A stretch of DNA of 64,000 bases from NCBI GenBank assembly GCA_951394045.1, contig OX595985.1, positions 4,774,001-4,838,000 on the forward strand, in the 5' to 3' direction. Source of the stretch: Nitzschia sp. DOCU1. Taxonomy: Eukaryota > Bacillariophyta > Bacillariophyceae > Bacillariales > Bacillariaceae. The notes under the pieces were generated by a model. The model made no database searches and was not told where the DNA came from. It worked only from the letters and a program-made list of their open reading frames with translations. Below are positions 30,774 to 42,233 of the stretch, piece after piece. The translations under genes were made by a program, and so were the position numbers. Position 1 is the first letter of the stretch. Each line of letters starts with the position of its first letter.

Positions 30774-32740
30774 TTACAAGTCGCTCGATGCAGCCTGGAC
30801 AAGATCACAAAACATGCCTCCCCTTGAAAGAAGGGCCTTGGGCGTGTCGAACTCTTCAATTCAGCCATTGCCCATCACTAGGATTAGATTGCTATCCATG
30901 ATGGTATTCAAACGATGGGCCACTGTGAGGCATGTAGCATGGACGAATTCGTGACGCATATCTTTCTGCTGGATTCTCGCGTCGGTTGGTCCATCCACGG
31001 CTGCTGTTGCCTCGTCCATAATAACAATGGAAGCCCCACAGAGCAAAGCACGAGCAATCACAAGCAACTGGCGCTGTCCAACACTAAAGTTGCTGCCACC
31101 TTCCTTGACTGGGTCAGATAGCGATTGGACGTGGCAAACAGCCAATGACATGAGACTACTTGATGACGCCCATGCACTGCCACCAACCAGCCTGACTCTG
31201 GTGAGAACATCAATCAACTTGTCGTGGTCAGAATACTCATTGAATGGGTCCAAGTTTGTTCTAACGGATCTGCTGAAAAGAACTGGATCCTGAGGAATCA
31301 CGGCAATATTGCTCCTCAGTTTGGTAAGACCAAGAGTCTTGATATCTACTCCGTCAATAGATATCTCCCCCAAATCCCACTCAACGATCAATAGGGGAGC
31401 GAGCATAAGAGTACATTTTCCTTTTGTTCATAAAAAGCAATCAATAGATTGAGACTAAGAAACAAAGCGCACGGGGAGCGGAATAGGAAACGTACCTACT
31501 CCTGTTCAACCCATGACCCCGACTTTGGCCTTGGCAGGGATGACGATATCCAAACCTTTAAGAACAAGAGGAAGGCCCAGTCAATATCGCAACTGCGCCC
31601 CTTTGAACGTAATCTGACCACCGACGGCCAACTTGGTGGCAACTTCACGTCCTCTGGAGTCGAATGTGCAGCTTCAGTTTCAATCTTGCAATACTCTCTC
31701 ACCCTCTCCACTGCAACCATGCCAGCCCCCAGATCGGATGCCATCCGTACAGTCCAGTTGAGCACCTGCATTGTAGACAGGGTGGAAGAAACCGAAAGCC
31801 CTGCCAGCCCTGCAAAAGTTGCATCCCCGCCCCGAAACGGGTGTTGAACAACAGAACAAATACATGCGAGATTGATGATGGCAGTTCCCACAAACTCATG
31901 TCTGACTGCGAGCCAGCATGGTGTGACACACAAGAGGTAATACACATTCTAAAAGACATTCGTAGGTGTCAGAGATCGCCTGCAAGAGAAAACCAAGAAA
32001 ACAAAAATAACGCACCTGTTGAAGATCCAGCATTGTTGTCAGTCCACGCACGAGGGTCGATTCTGCTGCGTAGGCTCTGATAGTAGCTACCCCATCGATC
32101 ATTTTGCCCAAAATGCATAAATGGGGCTCCGATTGACTGAATCACGCCGTTTGAGTTCTCGGTATGTCATCTGCGCAGCAGAGGAACCAATGAGTTAAGA
32201 AGAACCAATACATTTGAAGTCTTGCTATGACTAACGGGCTCTTACCGTGACGAACTGTTGTTGGTAGATGGAGTAGGTAATGATGGGAATAAGGCACAAA
32301 GCAAACATGGGAGTCACTGCAGAAACTAAGGCGACGGTCAAGCAAACGGCCATTTACTTTGCTCAAGGCTATCATGAACATTGATCATCCGAATTGGTGT
32401 CGTCTACTATGACAACCATAGAACTCAAATTGACCTAACCTTCTCAACTTCCAACAAGACCCACTCAATCTGACATATCAAATGATTTTGTGGCGCCCAT
32501 TCAAAACTTCCGAACAGTGATATCTGGGCGGTTGATTGATGACACAAGCGTCCACTGCTTCTGAAACAAAACATCGTAGACCAAGAAAAGTCGGGACAGG
32601 AAAAATCCATAGGTTGAGATTTTATATTTGTCGCCTGTCTGTCTGCCTGTCCGCTGAATGATCTCGGATGACGTCGCCCTTCCTCCGTCACCAATGACGG
32701 ATAGCGAGTAGAGCATAAGCCACGATAGACTCACTTTTTC
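30774..32740 (-). pseudogene. ABCC-type (MRP) ABC transporter, second half, broken
   Basis: Read on the minus strand: part of the second transmembrane domain (RELKRRDSVNRSPIYA, then DGVATIRAYAAES), the linker (ASDLGAGMVAVERVREYC), and the second nucleotide-binding domain with [24 protein letters not shown] (Q-loop), FSVGQRQLL (signature), [12 protein letters not shown] (Walker B) and [11 protein letters not shown] (H-loop). A 75-bp intron (31421-31495, GTACG...AAAAG) splits Walker A. An in-frame TGA lies in the tail (GNG-stop-IEEFDTPKALL), with the natural end at 30774. Several frameshifts, one next to the intron. Such proteins export conjugates across membranes; this copy is a remnant, with its upstream part cut by copia D. 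Confidence 0.8.
31421..31495 (-). other. Spliceosomal intron in the ABCC remnant
   Basis: The minus strand has donor GTACGT and acceptor AAAAG|G; removing 75 bp restores a Walker A-like GxTGxGKCTL across the junction, apart from one extra base. Confidence 0.5.
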
Positions 32741-32752
32741 TCTAGCACTACA
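32720..32752 (+). repeat. Left copy of a perfect 33-bp direct repeat flanking copia D
   Basis: Starts CCACGATAGACTCAC and ends AGCACTACA; same as 38649-38681. Confidence 0.9.
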
Positions 32753-35700
32753 GGTTGTGCAGCCCTTTCTTACGCTTTATTGTTCTATTACCCTATTTTG
32801 GTTCTTTCTTTGCTTCCTCACGATGGCTCGTGGTCGTGGTCATGGTGGTGCTGTCGTTGGCGGGGTTCGTTCCTCTGTTCGTTTTCGTGGTCTCGTCCCC
32901 GCGAATGATCCACCCGACGCTCCTCCCACTGCCACCACTCGCGCCGCTGTGCCTACCTTGGCGACCAATGTCGCTGACGACAGCACTCCTACTGCGGCTG
33001 TGCTCGTTGATATTTCCGGTGAAGGCAGCCGTGACGGCTCCATTTCGGCCAATGGTTCACCTCCTGGTGTGGCGGCTGATGGCCCTGCTCTTGCGGCCGC
33101 ACATGGCGGCAGCATTGGTGGTCTTCCGACCGATTCTGGGCCCAGGCCGGCTGTGCTGCTTCCCCAGTTTACCGCGGATTCCTTTGGCTCCCCGTCCCCT
33201 GGCGTCCCTGATACGGATTTGGTCCTGGCCCCTCATACCAGTCCTCATTCGCTGTCTGCTCCCGGCATTGGCCATGCCGGTCCTCTGATGTCCCTTTCGG
33301 ACTCCAATGCTCTGTTCCTCCAACAGTCCAGCCCGGTTCTGTTGGGTTCGTTCATGCCGGTCCCCCTTGGCTCTGCTCCTGAGGACAGTCTTCGTGCTAT
33401 TCTCGAGGCCCAGGCGGCGCTGGTTCAACGACGAAATCAAGGTCACTATTTCGGTCCTGTCACTTTTATTTTTAAGGGTGGACAGAAAATTGATTTGCTG
33501 CTCGATCCGATGGCTCTTACTGAAGATGAAGCCCTACGTGCGGCTCGTCATAGGTGGAGCGTGGTGCGTGCTCTGGATTTACAATTCCATGGTACCTCTC
33601 CGCTCTTTGGGGCCCGTCTCTTCGCCACTGTGCTTCAACAACTCTTGTCCCCTAGCCTCTTCGAGACTGTGGTGGCTCGCCTCCATGGCGACGATAGTCC
33701 ACTGATTCAAGATGGCGTGCTCCTGTGGCTTTTGTGTTGGAAAGTTTTGTTCCCAACCCAGGCCGTCTTCAACAAGGCCTTCGTGATGCACTGTGATCAC
33801 ATGACCCTTGCACGTTTCAAGAATGATTTTCCTGCTTTTATTCGGTCCTTTCGTCGTCTGAGTACTATAGCGGCGCGGAATAAATTAGAAAGCTCTCAGA
33901 GCTTGCTTGAGCGCTTCCTGAGTGGTTGCATTGACTGCCCTCGTCCCATTGTGCAACACCATTTCCGGGCCACGTTTATTTCTTTTCTCGCTGATCCCAC
34001 GTCGGATCGCTGGGACCTTGGAAAACTTATTGATGATGCCGAACGTCTTTACAGCTCTGCGGCAGCATTCAACTTGCCTGACTCTACCTTCGCTTCCCCC
34101 CCCTCGTCTGGATTCGATCTTTCAGGTATCCAGTCCAGCGACGGAGTCATCGCCCTTTTTACCGAGGCTATTAAAAAGGCCGTGGCATCGGCCAGCTCTG
34201 CTCCTACTGCCTCGGGGACTGTGCCCAAGTCTGGTGCAAATAAAGGCAAACGCACCCGCTTTCAGGCATACAAGAATCGATACGCCAACATGCCGAAGCC
34301 TACATGGATTGCAGATGCACCTACGGATGTTCATGAAGTCAAGAAATTCAACGACAAGGACTGGCGTTGGTGTGCCATTTGCCGCCATTGGACCACGAAT
34401 CTTAATGGTCATGTGAACTGCAAAATGCACAAGAAATTTAAATCCAATGGTACCCCTTCCCAAGCCACGGCAGCAGTTGCTATCGTTTCGCCTCCCGTCC
34501 CGGCACCTTCGTCTGACAATCCCAACAATCCCTTCGGTGATCTTGCTGCTGTTGGTCAGCAGCTCGCGAATCATTTCGCTTCTCAGCTTCGCAGCAGTCG
34601 GGAGACTGCTAGCAAGAAGTAGCATCCCCTCGGTGTTTCGTTTTCGTGTTCAGGGCTTTCTTTCCATCTATCGTTCTTGGCCCAGTCTAAACTAAGAACA
34701 ATGAAAACATACTTTACAACTTATTTTACACGATGGCATCAGCTGTTGTGGTCCATCCTGCCGCCTCGTCCGGAACCATCGAGAGCTCGACGCTACCGCT
34801 CTCGCATTCGGCGACCCTGTCCTGTCTCTTCCGCATGCTACCGACGGCCCACTGATATTCCGGTGCTCCCTGAGACTTATGCTACTGGTCAGCCGGTTGA
34901 TTCTTCTGTGGCCCATGACACCCGTGCTCTCCTGAGCACCTTGATACATCATGATCATGTTGCCCTGCTCAGCCTGACTTCGGACGATGTTCCGGTCGTT
35001 CTTGATTCAGGTGCGACAATTGCAATCGGCATTGACAAGTCGGATTTTATCGGTGCCGTCTCCCCGTGTCCTATGGCCGAATTGAAGGGAATCGGTAGTG
35101 GCCTTGCAGTCAAAGGTATTGGAACGGTGAAATGGACTTTCCGGGATACTGACGGTGCCCTTTGCGATGTGCGCCTTCGGGCTCTCTATGTTCCTGATTG
35201 TCCAGTCCGTCTTCTGCCGCCTCAGCAACTTTCAACCGACCCAAACGGAAATGATTCGAATGGCGCATGGATCGGCTGTGGCGAGCATGCATTGGTGTTT
35301 TACAATGGCCACTGCCTACCGTTCTGCTATGACCAGGCATCAAACTTGCCCATCGGAAAGACGGTCCCTGGTGTTTCGCGTTTCCAGGCGTTCCTCGGCA
35401 GATTGTCGGTTTCCGATCCACCGTCTGCGGGCATTACGGACACTAACATGGAACCCCTTTTTGGTTCAACTCTGAGCGATGATCAGCGCCTCCTGCTGGA
35501 CTTTCATCGTCGCTATGGTCATGTCGGCATGAGCCGGATCCAAGATTGGGCTCGAGCGGGCCTTTTCGGAATTCCAAAACGAGTTTCGCGATGCTCCATT
35601 CCCGTGTGTCCAGGCTGCCATTTTGGTGGAATGCATCGTCGCCCGCATTCCCACGAAATCAAAAGTAATTCGGTCCCCATCGAGGCCCCTGGTGATTTTG

Positions 35701-38648
35701 TCGCTGCTGATCAGATGGAATCAGCATTGGGAGGAAGAATTCCTTTCACTCATGGTCGCCCCTCCAATCGCCGCTATAAATGCAGCACCGTGTTCGTGGA
35801 TGCCTTTTCCAAGTACGCCAAGTCGTGCCTCCAAGAATCGACCGCTGCCGAGCCAACGGTGGCTAGCAAGCATGCCTTCGAGGCTGATTGTCGCCGTCAC
35901 GATGTCCATGTTCGGCACTACCGTGCGGACAATGGTGCATTCGCTACCCAGAAATTTCGGGCAGCCGTTGCTTCGGCCGGCCAATCCATGTCCTTCAGTG
36001 GTGTTGGGGCCCACTTCCAGAATGGCCTTGCTGAGCGATACATTGGCGTTTTCACCAGGACGGCTCGCATTTTATTGCTTGAGGCCATGTCGCGGTTTCC
36101 GGGCGTGATCGACGAATCGTTTTGGAGTTTTGCATTTCAACATGCAGTACTGCTCCATAATCACACTCCTCGGTCTCGCTCTTCCGGCCCTGGTTTTGAA
36201 ACCCCCTTTGAATCCTTCGCAATGACAGACAGCCCCTACGATGTTTCGTGTCTTCACCCGTTCGGCTGCCCTGTTTTTGTTTTGGACCCAGCCTTGGCTG
36301 ATGGCCAACCAATCAGAAAATGGCGTGAGCGATGCTATCAGGGGATTTACGTCGGCCATTCCCCTGAGCATGCTTCGAATGTACCCTTGATCTACAATCC
36401 TAGGACCGAGTTGGTGAGTCCAGCATATCACGTCGTCTTTGACGATGACTTCCACTCTGCCACAATGCTGGCGAAGAATGAAAATCCCGCAGCCATTATT
36501 GACGCCATACAGCGGTTGATTGTTGCCCCCGAAAACCAGTGGAAACACAAGGATCAATTCTCGGTTTATCCCGATGAGCTAATTGATCGTCGGTACCTCG
36601 ATCACGCTGCCAGTGCTACGAGGGAGTTGTTGTTGGAGCAACATCGTCACGCTGCTGCTGCTCTTGCTTCGGCTAAAAGGCATTTAGACGCAGCTTTCGC
36701 TCCACCCTCCAAGCGTTCCCGCACTGATGTCGGCTCGTTTACACCTGTTTTGGCTCCCGAGGGAGTTTCAGACGGCGCCGTCCCGTCGCCACCTCTCGGG
36801 CCCGACCAGATTCTAGCGCTGATCCGGTCTTTGGGCTATTCGCTGCCGCCAGGTGTGGCCTTCGTGGCCACCAGCACTGCTCCCCTGCAGTCATCTGTCC
36901 CCTCTTCTTTTTCCACAGGTACTTCGGCTGTCATCCCTCCGCATGATCCGGCTGCTCTGCGTCCAGATGATTGGCCTGGCATTGCTCAAGCCGCTCTGGA
37001 CTGCATGCCCATTGATCACACGTTGAACCTTGACAGCCTCCATGCCTGCATTGTGAGCTCGAACCCTGATATCCTGACTCAAGGTGAAATGTTCCGGGCC
37101 ACGGACTGTGCTGATTTCCTGCGTTCTCAAGTTGATGAAATTACCACGCTCGAAACAGAAAACGTCTGGCGTGTAATTCCTCGCACTGAGCTTCCACCTA
37201 CAGCCAGACCTCTAAATGCAGTCTGGTCTTATCGCCGCAAGCGCCGTCCGGACGGCAGCCTCTTGAAGTACAAAAGTCGGATCTGTGCTGATGGCAGCAT
37301 GCAGGAACAACATCGTGACTTCACGGAAACCTACGCTCCAGTTGTCCAATGGAGCACCGTTCGTCTTGTTCTCGTGTACGCCTCCCTACTCGGCCTGGTG
37401 AATTGTCAGGTGGATTTTGCTCAAGCATTCACTCAAGCTGATATTGACACGGACGTGTTCCTTGCCGTTCCGCAAGGTTGGTTCTACGACCCCTCTGCTG
37501 ACCGTCTCATCCAGCATTCAGATCCCAGACATCGCGATCGTGAACATTGCTTGCACCTTGTCAAGAACCTCTATGGGACGAGGCAAGGAGCTCGCAACTG
37601 GTTTTTATTTCTCCGGGATGTTCTGCTGTCTCCCAAATTCGGTTTCAAGCAATCGCGCGTTGATCCATCCCTTTTTATTCGGGAAGACTGCCTTCTGACT
37701 CTGTACACAGATGATTGTTGCATGTTCGGAGCCTCCCAAAGGGTCCTTGATGATTTAAAATCTGCCCTCTCGGAACAATTCGTGCTCCGTGATGAAGGCT
37801 GCGTTGAGGATTTTCTTGGCGTTCGTATTCGCCCTGCTCCGGAGCACGGTCCTTTCGCTTTCGAAATGACCCAAACGGGGCTCATTGATCAAATCCTTGC
37901 CGATGTCGGCCTTTCTGCGGAAAATGACGAATCAGGTGCACGCTCTGTTAGCATGAGCAACAAGAAATTTGTCCCAGCCACTGATCATTTGCGTACCAAT
38001 TCCGATGCAGCACCGTTTGATGCCCCATGGTCCTATCGCTCCGTCATTGGCAAGCTCAACTTTCTTGCTGCCAATACTCGCCCTGACATTTCCTACGCAG
38101 TCCATTCAGCCGCCAGCTTCTGCAATCAGCCGAACAAGGACTGCCAGCTGTACATCAAATACCTGTGTCGATACCTGCTTGGCACTCGCTCCAAAGGCTT
38201 GCTTTTCCTCCCAAACATGCAGCACCAACTCACCGCTCATGCCGATGCTGATTTTTGCGGCCTATTCTCTGCAAAGACCAGTCATCTCAGGGAGGCAGCA
38301 CTGTCCAGAAGCGGGTTTATTGTTGCCTATGCTGGCTGTCCCATCCTTTGGAAGAGCGCCCTCCAAACAATCGTGGCACTGAGCACTTGTGAAGCGGAGT
38401 ATGTTGCATTGTCGGATTGTGTGCGGTCCCTGCTCCCTCTTCGGCGAATCCTTGATGAACTGCAGGCTTTCCAAAGCCACCCGGGCTGTGGTTCCGCCGG
38501 CATGACCATCGAAAATAAGCAGCTTGCCTCCATCATTTTCGAAGATAACGTCGGTGCCTTGGAGATTGCCAGCAAGGAAGCACAGTATCGGCCTCGGACC
38601 AAGCACATTGCCATCCGATACCACCACTTCCGAGACCACGTGGCTGAT
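32753..38648 (+). mobile_element. Copia element D, intact genes but no LTRs
   Basis: Gag and pol are open and near complete, but neither LTR, primer site nor polypurine tract is present: the left edge is 70 bp before the gag ATG at 32823 and the right edge lies within the RNase H coding region. The 33-bp repeat abuts both edges and supplies the final Pro-Arg-stop codons of pol. Confidence 0.8.
32823..34622 (+). CDS. Copia D gag
   Basis: About 599 residues from the ATG at 32823 (the frame is open further upstream). The N-terminal third is Ala/Pro/Gly-rich and probably disordered; the middle has the helical gag core (FYSSA, WSVVRALDLQFHG). Near the C-terminus WCAICRHW...H-x3-C-x2-H resembles a zinc finger for RNA binding. 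The frame ends with TAG at 34620-34622, which is in the same frame as pol with no other stop between. Confidence 0.8.
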   Translation: MARGRGHGGAVVGGVRSSVRFRGLVPANDPPDAPPTATTRAAVPTLATNVADDSTPTAAVLVDISGEGSRDGSISANGSPPGVAADGPALAAAHGGSIGGLPTDSGPRPAVLLPQFTADSFGSPSPGVPDTDLVLAPHTSPHSLSAPGIGHAGPLMSLSDSNALFLQQSSPVLLGSFMPVPLGSAPEDSLRAILEAQAALVQRRNQGHYFGPVTFIFKGGQKIDLLLDPMALTEDEALRAARHRWSVVRALDLQFHGTSPLFGARLFATVLQQLLSPSLFETVVARLHGDDSPLIQDGVLLWLLCWKVLFPTQAVFNKAFVMHCDHMTLARFKNDFPAFIRSFRRLSTIAARNKLESSQSLLERFLSGCIDCPRPIVQHHFRATFISFLADPTSDRWDLGKLIDDAERLYSSAAAFNLPDSTFASPPSSGFDLSGIQSSDGVIALFTEAIKKAVASASSAPTASGTVPKSGANKGKRTRFQAYKNRYANMPKPTWIADAPTDVHEVKKFNDKDWRWCAICRHWTTNLNGHVNCKMHKKFKSNGTPSQATAAVAIVSPPVPAPSSDNPNNPFGDLAAVGQQLANHFASQLRSSRETASKK

Positions 38649-38657
38649 CCACGATAG
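34623..38657 (+). CDS. Copia D pol (protease, integrase, reverse transcriptase, RNase H), 3' truncated
   Basis: The frame follows gag after one TAG. Domains in order, counted from 34677: protease VVLDSGATIAIG near 110; pre-integrase HRRYGH...CPGC near 277; integrase Asp in FVDAFSKY (371), RADNGAF (416), Glu in LAERYIG (450); reverse transcriptase with VDFAQAFTQAD (910) and LYTDDCCMFG (1009); RNase H with HADADFCG (1186), STCEAEYVALS (1236) and FEDNVGAL. The protein ends at RDHVADPR, short of the usual TKxL tail. Without LTRs it cannot make a complete cDNA, but the enzymes may be active. Confidence 0.87.
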   Translation, partial: HPLGVSFSCSGLSFHLSFLAQSKLRTMKTYFTTYFTRWHQLLWSILPPRPEPSRARRYRSRIRRPCPVSSACYRRPTDIPVLPETYATGQPVDSSVAHDTRALLSTLIHHDHVALLSLTSDDVPVVLDSGATIAIGIDKSDFIGAVSPCPMAELKGIGSGLAVKGIGTVKWTFRDTDGALCDVRLRALYVPDCPVRLLPPQQLSTDPNGNDSNGAWIGCGEHALVFYNGHCLPFCYDQASNLPIGKTVPGVSRFQAFLGRLSVSDPPSAGITDTNMEPLFGSTLSDDQRLLLDFHRRYGHVGMSRIQDWARAGLFGIPKRVSRCSIPVCPGCHFGGMHRRPHSHEIKSNSVPIEAPGDFVAADQMESALGGRIPFTHGRPSNRRYKCSTVFVDAFSKYAKSCLQESTAAEPTVASKHAFEADCRRHDVHVRHYRADNGAFATQKFRAAVASAGQSMSFSGVGAHFQNGLAERYIGVFTRTARILLLEAMSRFPGVIDESFWSFAFQHAVLLHNHTPRSRSSGPGFETPFESFAMTDSPYDVSCLHPFGCPVFVLDPALADGQPIRKWRERCYQGIYVGHSPEHASNVPLIYNPRTELVSPAYHVVFDDDFHSATMLAKNENPAAIIDAIQRLIVAPENQWKHKDQFSVYPDELIDRRYLDHAASATRELLLEQHRHAAAALASAKRHLDAAFAPPSKRSRTDVGSFTPVLAPEGVSDGAVPSPPLGPDQILALIRSLGYSLPPGVAFVATSTAPLQSSVPSSFSTGTSAVIPPHDPAALRPDDWPGIAQAALDCMPIDHTLNLDSLHACIVSSNPDILTQGEMFRATDCADFLRSQVDEITTLETENVWRVIPRTELPPTARPLNAVWSYRRKRRPDGSLLKYKSRICADGSMQEQHRDFTETYAPVVQWSTVRLVLVYASLLGLVNCQVDFAQAFTQADIDTDVFLAVPQGWFYDPSADRLIQHSDPRHRDREHCLHLVKNLYGTRQGARNWFLFLRDVLLSPKFGFKQSRVDPSLFIREDCLLTLYTDDCCMFGASQRVLDDLKSALSEQFVLRDEGCVEDFLGVRIRPAPEHGPFAFEMTQTGLIDQILADVGLSAENDESGARSVSMSNKKFVPATDHLRTNSDAAPFDAPWSYRSVIGKLNFLAANTRPDISYAVHSAASFCNQPNKDCQLYIKYLCRYLLGTRSKGLLFLPNMQHQLTAHADADFCGLFSAKTSHLREAALSRSGFIVAYAGCPILWKSALQTIVALSTCEAEYVALSDCVRSLLPLRRILDELQAFQSHPGCGSAGMTIENKQLASIIFEDNVGALEIASKEAQYRPRTKHIAIRYHHFRDHVADPR

Positions 38658-38681
38658 ACTCACTTTTTCTCTAGCACTACA
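38649..38681 (+). repeat. Right copy of the 33-bp direct repeat flanking copia D
   Basis: Perfect copy of 32720-32752; the pol stop codon (TAG) falls within it. Confidence 0.9.
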
Positions 38682-41600
38682 ATATTGCGTAACACCGGAA
38701 AGCGAATCAACTCAATTTTCATACCCATATGACCAACGCAAGATGATACCTCTTGATTTGCACCTCCACGAAACACACCGTGCAATTGAAAATGAGCAAC
38801 ACAACAACAAACCTTTTCCCCTCAAACAATACAATCCATGTCAACACCTTCCATCCAGTTATGGATTATCCCACTCTCTTCACTTAAAACACGCAAGGAA
38901 TAACATTGGGCAGTGCCATTTGGAGGAAAACAACTGCAAACAACAGGTGCCATCAATCTGTTGCATCAACGCCTATCTTCATTAGACCCAGCGACAACAT
39001 GCAAGTCATACACATACCTGAGTGTTTCTGCAACCCAGTCTCCATTCTTCAATAATTGCCTTTCCAGACAACTAAATCATGAATTACATGACTTGCTGTA
39101 CTCCCCCACAACCTGTTTGCACTTTGGATCGTTGCATTTTGATGTTTCTGGACCGAATCCTCCCGCCATTTCTCCACCGTTAAGAAAATAAGTATTTAAA
39201 CTTTGGTCTACCTCATTTTTGTCTCTTCCTTTCCGTTCTTACAGATTTGTCGTTTATATATTAAGAATGCCGCGATTTAACGATTTTTTGTATCCTTTAA
39301 ATTCTGCTCTTGCAAATCCTATGGCGGAACCGACAACACGACACATCAACATAATAATACGCTTGCCGCTGAACGCACGACGTACGATACCACACACGTC
39401 ACCCACCAAACCCCAACAGCAACGCATTAACGTATACGTTTTTACCATACTTTTCATGATTTTCTCCTCATCGTACCATCCGACAACAACAACCATTGCT
39501 ACACCTGATGAAGCCATCAATTCTTCCATACAAAAACAAGTCAACGCCATGGTCATAGCTCTCAAATCTGAACATGCCATCGAACTACACCCAAATAACT
39601 GTTTTCACCGTTACCACATCACCGTTCGCAACCACAATACAAAAACCAAAGCTTGACCCCTATCCCGCTATGTTTTTTAACGTCTGTCTAGAAATTTTTT
39701 CGCGCCTGCACATACCACCCCATTTTTGGTACTATTTAGTTATCTCCTTGCGGAGTGCTTTGGCTCACACCAGGGCCCCTACCCCAGTGTTCGCATTGTC
39801 TTGCGGGTCACCCTCTCGGGCGGACCACGGACCATTATCAAGGATTTATCAATATCGTGTCAAGGTTGTGTCACAGCCGTGTCAAAGTTCTGCCATGTTC
39901 TTGCCATGATTTTGCCACGATTTTGCCATGATTTCGCCATGATTTCGTCATGATTCTTCCAAGGCTTATAATTTAACGCTTCTGATGCTGATAGGGCAAT
40001 TGGAACTGGGGGAAGTTACCAAATGGGGGCTTCTCTTGAATCAACTTGGAATATATTATTCAATGCCATATATTATATTAACATGTTTCCATGTGTTTGC
40101 CAACTCCGACCCGGCAGGCACATGAACAATGAAGCCCGGCCGGCGCAAGTTCGCCGTACTAACGCATGGGCCTGGCATCGCAGGGTAACACCCAATGTCG
40201 CCGCTTCTTTGGATTCGTTGGCATTCGCCACGATTCCGTGACACTTTTGCGATATTTCGCGACACTTGCGACACTCGGCGAAACTTGGGGACATAGTGTC
40301 TCCGAATGTCACGGACATAGTGTCGCCGGCATGTCGCCAAGGTCCCACTCTGACGAGTCGAATTCAATTCAAGCACTCCGACGTGTCAGATTCCTTTAAT
40401 TGGCTCTTTGTGGGAATGAATTGGCGGGAACTGGGAGTTGTGTTGGCGGCAATTGGCAGGGTTTCATCCATTGTGGATTGTTGTTTAGGCGATTGGGTGT
40501 ATCACATGGAAGCTAGGCATCCTGTCGATCCTGGATACTCTTCCGTTGGTGGACTGTCGTAGTCGTAGTGGTCGTAGTACTTTCGTACTTTCGCCACCAA
40601 AGACATCAAGGTCAACTTTGGATCCACACGAATAGACGGTTGTTGTTATTGTCCAAGGAGGACAAAGAAGGTGATGGTAGTAAAACTTGTGTCAACGACA
40701 ATCATCCTTTGCGGTCATCGTGGCTCCCTGGCCTGCCAAAAGATTTGCATCCGGCAACAGGACCCAAGGAAAATGATTGGATCGGTCGTAAGGGGAAACT
40801 CTACGGAGGAAAAGAAAGAAGATTAGGCTCATTCAAAGTTTTTCCCGAGGTTGCACTTCCAGACGAGTTTGCAGGACTCATAACCCATAAAACATTGAGC
40901 GCACCCTGGACGAGTTTGCGCCCCCGACGAGTTTGCACCACTTCACTCTGTGCTTGTATTAAAGCAACTACTGGCGGTGGTAAGCCATCGAAAGGAACAA
41001 GTTCTATTCCAGCATGATACAAGTTGCTCTTCTTTTGATCTGCTTTGATGCCGGGTGATGACCGTTCAGTGGCCATGTTAAAGTTAGGCCACGTGAAGGT
41101 GCTCCAAGAACGTTGGCAGCAGCACAGCATTGTCATCATCCCCCATGTACAATCATTGCACAACAATCAACCATGAGCGCCCAAACTAAAGCAGGAGATG
41201 CCACAGGGGAAACATTTTGGTTGAAGAGGTTGCAAGAATCCCGGTATTGGTTGTGCTGCAAACGATTGATTGTCGTGGGCAGACCCTGGGAACAAACTGG
41301 CAAGAAAATACCAAATTCTTCGCTTGTTGTCATTGTTGAAGACTCAAGCAAACGTACGACCGTTCCATTATTTCTGAAGTTGAAGAAGTGTGATGAGAAG
41401 AGGTGCAGCGGAGTGTTCCCATTGAGTAGTTGTTGTTGCTGTTGAACAGCGTTGGTTTTGGGTTCCGTCACGTTAAAATAGCGAGAGATAGAATTCGAAG
41501 CAGTCGAGTTTGGAAGTGCAAACTCGTCCTGCATTCCTGGGGTGAAAAAAAAGCTCCCCCCAGTTTGCAGGACAAGCTTGCGCTTCCAGACGAGTTTGCA

Positions 41601-41850
41601 CTTCTAAATTAGCCAATCAGAATTAATTATTTTAGAAGTGCAAACGCGTCCTTGTCTGGAAGTGCATGCGCGTCAAAACTTTGAATGGGGCTATTCTCCT
41701 CCGGCGAAACTCGGCGATACTTGGCGATATTGGAGACACTCGGGTGACACTCTTTGTCGCTTGGCGAAAATATGGAGACAGTCGGGGAAACAGGGAGACA
41801 ATAAGTCGCCGAATGACGCCCGAATGTCGCTTACGAGTCATTCGATAAGT
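38682..41850. other. Repeat-rich intergenic stretch, no convincing gene
   Basis: Contains an 11-bp minisatellite (39892-39957), a cluster of GCGACACT/GGCGAAACT motifs (40230-40330) that recurs at 41700-41835, a CTTCCAGACGAGTTTGCA motif at 40856 and 41583, and an 80-bp block (about 40720-40795) repeated at 42625-42705. A minus-strand frame at 41136-41534 with a Gln run and GNTPLHLF faintly resembles an ankyrin repeat, but is too weak to call. Confidence 0.45.
39892..39957 (+). repeat. 11-bp minisatellite, six units
   Basis: Units of GCCATGATTTT with one or two substitutions each; three looser GTGTCAAGGTT-like units precede it. Confidence 0.8.
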
Positions 41851-42233
41851 AAGGGGTGATCTGGCGATGATTCATTAGACGACCGACATGTCCTTTGAAT
41901 CATTGAAGCACATACAAAAATATAAAAAGACCCTAAGGAAACAATATCAATATAAAAAGAAATTAACCAACCACCACCGAAAATATCGCACGATGCCAAT
42001 TTTGGCGATACATGGCGATGAACAGACCTCATCGCGGCTACGCCAAGGAGCAATGGCGCGCGAAAGCACGCCATCCGAATTTTCGAGTACCACAATGGAT
42101 ACACGAACAGTTTTGGTTGGTCAGTTTAATTGTGTAACGACATCATTTACTTATAGGATATAATTATTGTAGTATATGCCTTTTGAATTCAGCGAGCACG
42201 TCGGTCATTCAACGAATCGCCAGATCACCCCTT
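41851..42233. mobile_element. Small inverted-repeat (MITE-like) element
   Basis: A 383-bp segment whose ends are inverted: AAGGGGTGATCTGGCGAT at 41851 and its complement ending at 42233, extending for about 37 bp with mismatches. It has no gene. A partial second copy in opposite orientation starts at 59480. Confidence 0.6.

Noticed and set aside
40568..41017. 149-codon plus-strand frame
   Set aside because: It contains the repeated GTTTGC and 80-bp blocks shared with other intergenic sites and shows no protein family pattern.
41136..41534. Ankyrin-repeat protein on the minus strand
   Set aside because: Only GNTPLHLF resembles the repeat; the remainder does not.
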